From an uncultured Collinsella sp. (lineage in GTDB: Bacteria > Actinomycetota > Coriobacteriia > Coriobacteriales > Coriobacteriaceae), in the NCBI GenBank assembly GCA_900548815.1, contig URLR01000046.1:1-16487 (forward strand): a stretch of DNA of 16,487 nucleotides. The letters run 5' to 3'. Both the position numbers and the translations under genes were made by a program. The notes under the pieces were generated by a model. It ran no database searches and was not told the origin of the DNA. It was given only the letters and a program-made list of their open reading frames with translations. Shown here in pieces: positions 1 through 5,401 of the stretch. Position 1 is the first letter of the stretch; the number at the start of each line of letters is the position of its first letter.

Positions 1-27
1 GGGCTCGGAGATGTGTATAAGAGACAG
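1..27 (+). other. Nextera adapter remnant (sequencing artefact)
   Basis: The first 27 bases match the 3' part of the Illumina Nextera read-2 transposase adapter. They end in the 19-bp Tn5 mosaic end AGATGTGTATAAGAGACAG at 9-27. This is library-preparation sequence, not genome. It supplies an artefactual ATG at 11 and the residues MCIRD in front of the first real gene. Genomic sequence starts at 28. Confidence 0.97.
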
Positions 28-505
28 GGGCACCACGCGCGACATGGCGCCTACCGTCATCGCCGTGGGGCCGGGCTTTACCGCGCCGGTTGACTGCGAC
101 GCCGTGGTCGAGACCATGCGCGGGCATTTCCTGGGCCGTGTCATTACCCAAGGTTCGTCCCAGCCCAACACGGGCGTGCCGGGCATTATCGCTGGCTATG
201 GCAAGGAGCGCGTTATCCACAGCCCTGCCGCCGGCGTGTTTCGGTCCGACCGCGCAATCGGCGACATCGTGAGCGCCGGAGACGTGATTGGCTACGCGGA
301 CGATACGCCCATGTGCACGCAGATCGATGGCTGCCTGCGCGGGCTTTTGGCGAACGGCGTGCAGGTGACCGAGGGCTTTAAATGCGCCGATGTCGATCCG
401 CGCGGCGATGCCAGCTATATCAACTACATTTCGGACAAGGCGACGTCGGTCGGCGGCGGCGTGCTCGAGGCACTCGCTAGGCTCACCGATATCTTTAGAG
501 GATAG
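28..505 (+). CDS. yqeB: YqeB (EF2563) family selenium-dependent molybdenum hydroxylase system protein, 5'-truncated
   Basis: About 158 residues are visible, beginning at the contig edge; the first full genomic codon is at 29. The apparent ATG at 11 lies in adapter, so the true start is missing, along with roughly the N-terminal 100 residues if it has the usual family length of about 260. The sequence reads VIAVGPGFTAPVDC, then VVETMRGHFLGRVI, NTGVPGIIAGYGKERV and a C-terminal DVDPRGDASY...ISDKA...GGGVLEA, which I recognise as the conserved C-terminal half of the YqeB/EF2563 family. That family occurs with SelD and XdhC-like factors and is linked to maturation of selenium-dependent molybdenum hydroxylases such as xanthine dehydrogenase-like enzymes; its biochemical step is not known. 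It lies 9 nt upstream of an XdhC-family gene on the same strand, as expected for that system. Confidence 0.85.
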
Positions 506-514
506 AAGGCGGCA

Positions 515-1558
515 ATGGAAAAGCTCGATGTTGTGAATGCGGCGCTTGCCGCCCTGCGTGCTGGCGAGACGTGCGAGCTCGTGGTCGTGGCCGGCACGGC
601 GGGGTCGTCGCCGCGCGGCGTGGGCGCCTGGATGGTCGTCTTTGCCGACGGTAGCCAGGCGGGCACCATCGGCGGCGGCAAGATCGAGCTCTTTGCGCTG
701 GACGAGGCGCGAGAGCTGCTGGCCGCGGGGCAATCGCGTCTAGTCCGCTACACCATGGGCGGCGAGAACTCCGATACCGGCATGATCTGCGGCGGAGCCA
801 TCTGCCTGTGCTATCTGCATCTGGATGCGACCCAGGCACCGTTGTTCCAGGAAATTGCCGACGTCTTGGTCTATCGGCGCATCGGCGACTTCGTCATCGA
901 CTTTGAGCCGTTTATCGCGAGCGCGCTCGAGGGCGATGTGGCCGAGTACCATGGCGAGGAATCGCGCCGCACCATTGCGGGCTGCCCCGGGCTTTCGCTG
1001 GTGGAGGAGGGGAGTAGGGTCACCTACACCAACGCGGCCTCCGAGATTCCCGCGGCGCACGTCGAGACGCTCTGCCCCGAGGGCCTGACCTACATCTTTG
1101 GCTGCGGACACGTGGGCGCCGCGACGGCGCGCGTGCTCACGGCGGCGGGCTTTGCCGTCGTGGCCTGCGATGACCGCCCCGGCACGTTGACGCCCGAATG
1201 GGTGCCCGGTGTCTACGATCGTCGCCTGGTCGATTACAAGAACCTGAGCGAGCAGTGCCCCATCGGTCCGCGCGACTTGGTGGTCGTCGCCACGGCGGGT
1301 CACAAATCTGATCTCGACGTGGTGATTCAGGCCATGCGTGCCAAACCCGCCTATCTGGGCTGCTTGGGCTCGCGTCGCAAGACGGCCTTTGTGCGGGCTC
1401 GCTTGGAGCAGGAAGGCTTTACGCAGGACCAGATCGACGAGCTGCACCTTCCGATCGGCGTTGCCATCGAGGCCGAGGACCCCGAGGAGATCGCCATCTC
1501 CATCGCCGCCGAGATGATCCACCTGCGTCGCACCAAACTCATCCCCCGCAAGCGCTAA
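515..1558 (+). CDS. xdhC: XdhC/CoxI family molybdenum hydroxylase accessory factor
   Basis: The protein has 347 residues. The N-terminal XdhC/CoxI domain shows GSSPRGVGAWMVVFADG (about residues 30-46), a GTIGGGKIE motif and TGMICGG near residue 90. The C-terminal half is a Rossmann-type XdhC domain starting at YIFGCGHVGAATA (about residue 193), followed by YLGCLGSRRK and the family signature LHLPIGVAIEAEDPEEIA near residues 310-330. XdhC proteins bind molybdenum cofactor, help its sulfuration and insert it into xanthine dehydrogenase-type enzymes. The ATG at 515 has a purine-rich site (AAGGCGG) just upstream and follows the yqeB stop by 9 nt, so the two are probably co-transcribed. The pairing with YqeB suggests the client is a selenium-dependent molybdenum hydroxylase of purine or related catabolism, not visible here. 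The hydroxylase subunits, selD and mob genes presumably lie left of the contig edge. Confidence 0.9.
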   Translation: MEKLDVVNAALAALRAGETCELVVVAGTAGSSPRGVGAWMVVFADGSQAGTIGGGKIELFALDEARELLAAGQSRLVRYTMGGENSDTGMICGGAICLCYLHLDATQAPLFQEIADVLVYRRIGDFVIDFEPFIASALEGDVAEYHGEESRRTIAGCPGLSLVEEGSRVTYTNAASEIPAAHVETLCPEGLTYIFGCGHVGAATARVLTAAGFAVVACDDRPGTLTPEWVPGVYDRRLVDYKNLSEQCPIGPRDLVVVATAGHKSDLDVVIQAMRAKPAYLGCLGSRRKTAFVRARLEQEGFTQDQIDELHLPIGVAIEAEDPEEIAISIAAEMIHLRRTKLIPRKR

Positions 1559-1575
1559 TCGCATCCTCACCAATA

Positions 1576-1642
1576 AGTTGCGGTGAAATACGGATTGTTT
1601 AAGCCTGTTAGGCCGCCCAACAGTCCCTATTTCACCGCAACT
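1576..1642. repeat. Long near-perfect palindrome (REP/MITE-like or terminator)
   Basis: The outer arms AGTTGCGGTGAAATA (1576-1590) and TATTTCACCGCAACT (1628-1642) are perfectly complementary over 15 bp. After one C-C mismatch, 1592-1599 pairs with 1619-1626 over 8 more positions with one G-T wobble. The 19-nt loop contains a further small GCCT/AGGC hairpin. Five T residues follow at 1645-1649. It sits just after the xdhC stop and could terminate yqeB-xdhC transcription. Its length and arm composition are more typical of a dispersed palindromic repeat than of a simple terminator, but copy number cannot be judged from one window. Confidence 0.75.
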
Positions 1643-1703
1643 GCTTTTTGGGACCCATTTGTGCGGGGGAGTTGTGGAGTTGTGCAGGCAGACGAGGTTT
1701 TTC

Positions 1704-1732
1704 TGGAAATACGCTCCCGATGCGCGTATAGT
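1704..1732 (+). promoter_or_regulatory. Candidate sigma-70-type promoter of the rplE operon
   Basis: A TGGAAA hexamer at 1704-1709 (4 of 6 matches to TTGACA) lies 17 bp before TATAGT at 1727-1732 (5 of 6 to TATAAT). A transcript would start near 1739 and carry a leader of about 130 nt before rplE at 1870. The surrounding 1559-1869 gap contains no convincing gene. An 8-bp tandem direct repeat, GAGTTGTG twice, lies at 1669-1684 just upstream. The call rests on consensus match only. Confidence 0.5.
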
Positions 1733-1749
1733 ACCGATTGTTTTGTCGG

Positions 1750-1844
1750 CTCCTGCTGCGTCGAGTCCAAACCGCAAAATGCCATGAGCGGCGCGGATGC
1801 AGCCAGGAGGCACGAGGACAACCCATCGTGGCCACGCCCCGTGC
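1750..1844 (+). promoter_or_regulatory. Structured 5' leader upstream of rplE
   Basis: The bases CTCCTGCTGCGTC at 1750-1762 pair with GATGCAGCCAGGAG at 1796-1809, giving 13 bp with one G-T wobble and one bulged C. The loop is 33 nt. A second hairpin follows: GCACG at 1810-1814 pairs with CGTGC at 1840-1844 and encloses the palindrome CGTGGCCACG at 1827-1836. The first stem sequesters an SD-like CAGGAGG. The real rplE Shine-Dalgarno (AAGGAG, 1858-1863) lies free just downstream. Such structure before a ribosomal protein operon could be an autoregulatory leader, but I recognise no known r-protein leader family. Confidence 0.45.
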
Positions 1845-1869
1845 TTAAAACCCCAAGAAGGAGTGAACA

Positions 1870-2427
1870 ATGGCAGAAGAGAAGTATGTGCCGCGTCTGA
1901 AGACCAAGTACAACAACGAGGTCAAGCAGCAGCTTCAGGACAAGTTCCAGTACGAGAACGTCATGATGATCCCCAAGTTTGAGAAGATCGTCGTGAACAT
2001 GGGTGTCGGCGAGGCCGCTACCGATTCCAAGGCCATCGACGGTGCCGTGCGCGACCTGCGCGCCATCACCGGCCAGCAGCCGATGATCACCCGTGCCCGC
2101 AAGTCCATCGCTACCTTCCGCCTGCGCGCCGGTATGCCGATTGGCTGCAAGGTTACCCTGCGTGGCGACCGTATGTGGGAGTTCTTCGATCGTCTGACCT
2201 CCGTCGCGATCCCCCGTATCCGCGACTTCCGCGGCATCTCCGCCAAGAGCTTCGACGGCCGTGGTAACTTCTCCATGGGCGTCACCGAGCAGCTCATCTT
2301 CCCCGAGATCGACTTCGACTCCGTCGATCACCAGCGTGGTATGGACATCACTTTCGTGACCACCGCCAACACCGATGAGGAGGCCAAGGCCCTTCTGGAC
2401 GCCTTCGGTTTCCCGTTCAAGAAATAG
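1870..2427 (+). CDS. rplE: 50S ribosomal protein L5
   Basis: The 185-residue protein matches bacterial L5 throughout. It has KFEKIVVNMGVGEA near residues 36-50, a central ITGQQPMITRARKSIATFRLR, GMPIGCKVTLRG, and the C-terminal HQRGMDITFVTTANTDEEAK ending in FGFPFKK. L5 binds 5S rRNA in the central protuberance and contacts the P-site tRNA. ATG at 1870 follows AAGGAG by 6 nt. It normally follows rplX; here it is the first ribosomal gene, with a 311-nt gap and xdhC upstream, so it appears to head its own transcription unit. Confidence 0.98.
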   Translation: MAEEKYVPRLKTKYNNEVKQQLQDKFQYENVMMIPKFEKIVVNMGVGEAATDSKAIDGAVRDLRAITGQQPMITRARKSIATFRLRAGMPIGCKVTLRGDRMWEFFDRLTSVAIPRIRDFRGISAKSFDGRGNFSMGVTEQLIFPEIDFDSVDHQRGMDITFVTTANTDEEAKALLDAFGFPFKK

Positions 2428-2443
2428 GTTCACCTGCCCTATA

Positions 2444-2471
2444 AGCGCCGTTCCCACAAGGGGGCGGCGCT
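2444..2471 (+). other. Intercistronic hairpin, rplE-rpsZ
   Basis: AGCGCCGTTCCC (2444-2455) pairs with GGGGGCGGCGCT (2460-2471) over 12 bp, including two T-G wobbles, around an ACAA tetraloop. No T tract follows, so it is not a standard terminator. It probably acts in mRNA processing, stability or partial attenuation between rplE and rpsZ. Confidence 0.7.
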
Positions 2472-2506
2472 TGGGGCGAACAATACTCTATGTGAGGAGG
2501 ATATAA

Positions 2507-2692
2507 GTGGCTAAGACATCGATGATCGTCAAGTGCAATCGCAAGCAGAAGTTCTCTACTCGTGAGTACACGCGCTGCCAGCGCTGCGGCCGTCCGCACT
2601 CTGTGTACCGCAAGTTCGGCCTGTGCCGTGTCTGCTTCCGTGAGCTTGCACTCAAGGGCGAGCTTCCCGGCGTTAAGAAGGCCAGCTGGTAA
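2507..2692 (+). CDS. rpsZ: 30S ribosomal protein S14, zinc-binding type Z
   Basis: This is a short 61-residue S14 of the zinc-binding type. The ribbon is CQRCGRPHSVYRKFGLCRVC, giving C-x2-C-x12-C-x2-C, and the end is LPGVKKASW. Long S14 forms of about 100 residues lack these cysteines. It binds 16S rRNA in the 30S head. Translation starts at GTG 2507, chosen because GAGGAGG at 2494-2500 lies 6 nt upstream and the product begins MAKTSMI as in homologues. A zinc-free S14 paralogue elsewhere in the genome is possible but not visible. Confidence 0.97.
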   Translation: MAKTSMIVKCNRKQKFSTREYTRCQRCGRPHSVYRKFGLCRVCFRELALKGELPGVKKASW

Positions 2693-2704
2693 GTCACTAC
2701 CAGC
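2685..2704 (+). other. Hairpin spanning the rpsZ stop codon
   Basis: GCTGGTA (2685-2691) pairs perfectly with TACCAGC (2698-2704) around a 6-nt loop, AGTCAC. The rpsZ stop TAA (2690-2692) lies at the end of the left arm. No T tract follows. It is the second of three stable hairpins placed at or just after stop codons in this operon. I see nothing else in the remaining 2705-2811 spacer apart from the rpsH ribosome binding site. Confidence 0.5.
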
Positions 2705-2811
2705 GTTTCAAGCATCCGTTTGGAACAGGGAAAACGCGCTAAAAAGGCTTTGCCGTTAAGGGCGGTGAAGAACCAAGAGCACGTGTTCATCAAGAACGAA
2801 GGAGAATCTGT

Positions 2812-3210
2812 ATGAACCTTACAGACCCGATCGCAGATATGCTTACGCGCATCCGTAACGCTAACTCTGTGAACAAGGCCACGGTCTCCATGCCGAGCAG
2901 CAAGAAGCTCGTCGAGATCGCTCGTGTTCTGCACGAGGAGGGCTACATCGAGGGCTACGATGTCGAGGACACCGTTCCCCAGAAGACTCTGCACATCACG
3001 CTTAAGTATGGTCCCAAGAAGGCTAAGGTCATCAACGGCATCCGCCGCATTTCCAAGCCGGGCCTGCGTAAGTACACCGGCGTTGCCGACATGCCCCGCG
3101 TCCGCGGTGGCCTTGGTACCGCCATTATTTCCACCAGCCATGGCGTCATGACCGACCGCGATGCTCGCAAGCACAACGTCGGCGGCGAGATCATCGCTTA
3201 CGTCTGGTAA
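2812..3210 (+). CDS. rpsH: 30S ribosomal protein S8
   Basis: The 132-residue protein begins MNLTDPIADMLTRIRNAN and ends in the conserved GVMTDRDARKHNVGGEIIAYVW, both hallmarks of S8. S8 binds the 16S rRNA central domain early in 30S assembly; in E. coli it also represses the spc operon by binding mRNA near rplE. ATG at 2812 has AAGGAG about 8 nt upstream. It follows rpsZ after a 119-nt gap and precedes rplF by 33 nt. Confidence 0.98.
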   Translation: MNLTDPIADMLTRIRNANSVNKATVSMPSSKKLVEIARVLHEEGYIEGYDVEDTVPQKTLHITLKYGPKKAKVINGIRRISKPGLRKYTGVADMPRVRGGLGTAIISTSHGVMTDRDARKHNVGGEIIAYVW

Positions 3211-3243
3211 TTCGCTCGGTAGGTAGAAGGAAAGGAGATCACC

Positions 3244-3780
3244 GTGTCTCGTATCGGTAATAAGCCTGTCCAGATTCCCGCCGGAGTCGAAGTGGCAGTC
3301 AACGGCAACAACGTTGTCGTCAAGGGCCCCAAGGGCCAGCTCGAGCTCGATGTCTTTGAGAAGCTCGCTATCAACGTCGAGGACAACGTCCTCACCGTTT
3401 CCCGTCCCGACGACGAGCGTGAGACCCGTGCCCGCCACGGCCTCACCCGCGCCCTCATCCACAACATGGTTGTTGGCGTTTCCGAGGGCTTCGAGAAGAA
3501 GCTCGAGCTCGCCGGCGTCGGTTACCGCGTGCAGCAGAAGGGTAAGAACCTCGAGTTCTCCCTGGGCTTCTCGCACCCCGTGATCGTCGAGGCTCCCGAG
3601 GGCATCACCTTCGAGGTTCCTGACAACACCCACGTGAACGTCAAGGGTATCAACAAGCAGCAGGTCGGTCAGATCGCCGCTGAGATCCGCGGCCATCGTC
3701 CTCCCGAGCCTTACAAGGGCAAGGGTATCCACTACGTTGGCGAGCACATCCGCCGCAAGCTGGGTAAGGCCGCCAAGTAG
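3244..3780 (+). CDS. rplF: 50S ribosomal protein L6
   Basis: The 178-residue protein begins MSRIGNKPVQIPAGVEV. It contains the two L6 repeats, with LELAGVGYRVQQKGK in the middle, and ends with the signature RPPEPYKGKGIHYVGEHIRRKLGKAAK region near residues 152-178. L6 sits near the sarcin-ricin loop and translation-factor binding site. The GTG start at 3244 follows AAAGGAG closely and gives the family-typical N terminus. Confidence 0.98.
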   Translation: MSRIGNKPVQIPAGVEVAVNGNNVVVKGPKGQLELDVFEKLAINVEDNVLTVSRPDDERETRARHGLTRALIHNMVVGVSEGFEKKLELAGVGYRVQQKGKNLEFSLGFSHPVIVEAPEGITFEVPDNTHVNVKGINKQQVGQIAAEIRGHRPPEPYKGKGIHYVGEHIRRKLGKAAK

Positions 3781-3805
3781 TCGTAACCGACTCACTCGCA
3801 TAAGA

Positions 3806-3827
3806 CCAGCACCCCGTCAGGTGCTGG
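3806..3827 (+). other. Intercistronic hairpin, rplF-rplR
   Basis: CCAGCACC (3806-3813) and GGTGCTGG (3820-3827) are perfectly complementary over 8 bp around the loop CCGTCA. The sequence AAGATCAACCTTTTTAGG follows; its T run starts about 12 nt after the stem, too far for a typical intrinsic terminator. It lies in the 75-nt gap and may be a processing or stabilising element. Confidence 0.6.
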
Positions 3828-3855
3828 CAAGATCAACCTTTTTAGGAGTTTACGT

Positions 3856-4224
3856 ATGAACAAGCATAAGGCGAAGCTGGAAGGCCTCAAGCGTCGTCAG
3901 CGTCGTGTTCGCGGCAAGGTCTCGGGTACCTCCGAGCGTCCGCGTCTTCGCGTGACCCGTACTAACGCCAACATCTATGCCCAGATCATCGACGACAGCA
4001 AGGGCTCCAGCCTGACGCTCGTCTCCGCCTCGACCCTCGAGGCCGAGTTCAAGGGCACCCACACCTCGAACAAGGAGGCTGCGGAGAAGGTCGGTCAGCT
4101 CGTTGGCAAGCGCGCCATCGAGGCCGGCATCACCAAGGTCGCCTTCGATCGCGGTGGCCGTATCTACCATGGCCGCGTCAAGGCCCTCGCCGACGGTGCT
4201 CGTGCCGCCGGTCTCGAGTTCTAG
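3856..4224 (+). CDS. rplR: 50S ribosomal protein L18
   Basis: The 122-residue protein has a basic N terminus (MNKHKAKLEGLKRRQRRVRG) followed by RPRLRVTRTNANIYAQIIDD and the C-terminal AFDRGGRIYHGRVKALADGA, all typical of L18. It binds 5S rRNA together with L5. The ATG at 3856 is preceded by TTTAGGAG. The stop overlaps the purine-rich rpsE ribosome binding site (TAGGAGG). Confidence 0.98.
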   Translation: MNKHKAKLEGLKRRQRRVRGKVSGTSERPRLRVTRTNANIYAQIIDDSKGSSLTLVSASTLEAEFKGTHTSNKEAAEKVGQLVGKRAIEAGITKVAFDRGGRIYHGRVKALADGARAAGLEF

Positions 4225-4238
4225 GAGGTATGTAGCAC

Positions 4239-4763
4239 ATGGCTCGTAATCAGAAGCAGCAGCGCGAGGCCTCCGAGTTCGAGGAGCGCGTCGTTTACAT
4301 CAACCGCGTGTCGAAGACCGTCAAGGGTGGTCGTCGCATGAGCCTCGTCGCTCTCGTCGTCGTTGGCGACGGCAAGGGCAACGTCGGCGTTGGCATGGGC
4401 AAGTCCGCTGAGGTGCCCATGGCCATCTCCAAGGCATCTCTCGATGCCAAGAAGAACATGTTCCACGTGCCGGTGACCGAGCAGGGCACCATCCCGCACG
4501 AGGTTCTCGGCCACTTTGGTGCCGGCCGCATCATCATCAAGCCCGCTGTCGAGGGTACCGGCGTTATCGCCGGCGGCGCTGTGCGTCCCCTCTTTGAGCT
4601 TGCTGGCATCAAGAACGTCCTGTCCAAGTCCCTCGGTACCGACAACGGCCTCAACATCATCAAGGCTGCCGTCGAGGGCCTCAAGGAGCTCTCCAGCCCT
4701 GAGGACGTCGCGGCTCGCCGTGGCCTGACGGTCTCCGAGATGTTCGTCGGTAAGGAGAACTAA
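4239..4763 (+). CDS. rpsE: 30S ribosomal protein S5
   Basis: The 174-residue protein has the S5 double-stranded RNA-binding-like domain (VVYINRVSKTVKGGRRMSL near residues 19-37) and the C-terminal domain with EGTGVIAGGAVRPLFELAGI and KSLGTDN. S5 lies at the mRNA entry site and affects decoding accuracy. ATG at 4239 is 14 nt after the rplR stop, with AGGAGG overlapping that stop, which suggests coupled translation. Confidence 0.98.
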   Translation: MARNQKQQREASEFEERVVYINRVSKTVKGGRRMSLVALVVVGDGKGNVGVGMGKSAEVPMAISKASLDAKKNMFHVPVTEQGTIPHEVLGHFGAGRIIIKPAVEGTGVIAGGAVRPLFELAGIKNVLSKSLGTDNGLNIIKAAVEGLKELSSPEDVAARRGLTVSEMFVGKEN

Positions 4764-4765
4764 GC

Positions 4766-4948
4766 ATGGCTGACACCATCAAGATCAAGCAGGTCCGCAG
4801 CACCAACGGTTGCAAGCAGGACCAGGTCCGTACTGTCCGTGCCCTCGGTCTCCACAGGATCCGCGAGGTTCGCGAGATTGCTGACAACGAGTCCGTCCGC
4901 GGCATGATCTTCAAGGTCAAGCACCTTGTCGAGATTGTAGAGGAGTAG
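4766..4948 (+). CDS. rpmD: 50S ribosomal protein L30
   Basis: This is a 60-residue protein, the normal size for bacterial L30. It has IKIKQVRSTNGCKQDQ followed by ALGLHRIREVREIADN and a C-terminal VKHLVEIVEE, matching the family. ATG at 4766 lies 2 nt after the rpsE stop, with AAGGAG inside the end of rpsE. Confidence 0.97.
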   Translation: MADTIKIKQVRSTNGCKQDQVRTVRALGLHRIREVREIADNESVRGMIFKVKHLVEIVEE

Positions 4949-4951
4949 CAA

Positions 4952-5401
4952 ATGCAGCTTCACGATCTTACTCCCGCGCCCGGTTCCACCAAGAATCGCA
5001 AGCGCGTCGGCCGTGGCAATTCTTCGGGTCACGGCACCACTTCTGGCCGCGGCCAGAAGGGCCAGGGTTCCCGCTCTGGTGGCACCAAGGGTGCCGGCTT
5101 CGAGGGTGGCCAGACTCCGCTGGCTATGCGCCTGCCCAAGCTTCCGGGCTTCCGCAACCCCCGTCGTATCGAGTACACCGCTGTTAACGTTGAGCGTCTC
5201 GAGCGTAAGTTCGAGGACGGCGCTGTGATCGACGGTGCCGCTCTTAAGGCCGCTCGCATCACCAAGAGCGAGTTCGAGCCCGTCAAGGTGCTCGGCAATG
5301 GTGAGCTCACCAAGAAGTTCACGGTCAAGGTCGACAAGGTCAGCGCTTCTGCGCAGGCCAAGATCGAGGCCGCCGGCGGAAAGGTCGAGCTGCCGTGCTA
5401 A
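4952..5401 (+). CDS. rplO: 50S ribosomal protein L15
   Basis: The 149-residue protein begins MQLHDLTPAPGSTKNRKRVG and has the long Gly/Arg/Ser-rich N-terminal extension of L15 (RGNSSGHGTTSGRGQKGQG), then GFEGGQTPLAMRLPKLPGF. It ends AAGGKVELPC. It starts 3 nt after rpmD, with GAGGAG just upstream, and overlaps the secY start by 7 nt. Confidence 0.98.
   Translation: MQLHDLTPAPGSTKNRKRVGRGNSSGHGTTSGRGQKGQGSRSGGTKGAGFEGGQTPLAMRLPKLPGFRNPRRIEYTAVNVERLERKFEDGAVIDGAALKAARITKSEFEPVKVLGNGELTKKFTVKVDKVSASAQAKIEAAGGKVELPC

Noticed and set aside
740..1870. 376-codon antisense frame across xdhC and the following gap
   Set aside because: Opposite a clear XdhC coding sequence, with no recognisable domain or start context.
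1784..1900. Small frame (MSGADAARRHEDN...) running into the rplE start in another frame
   Set aside because: It overlaps rplE, lacks a good ribosome binding site and has no recognisable product; the region is better explained as leader.
2488..3801. 437-codon antisense frame across rpsZ, rpsH and rplF
   Set aside because: Same codon-bias shadow; Leu/Val/Asp-rich composition without motifs, opposite certain ribosomal genes.
3806..3846. rplF-rplR hairpin as an intrinsic terminator
   Set aside because: The T run begins about 12 nt after the stem, and the downstream genes are essential operon members; processing or stability is more likely.
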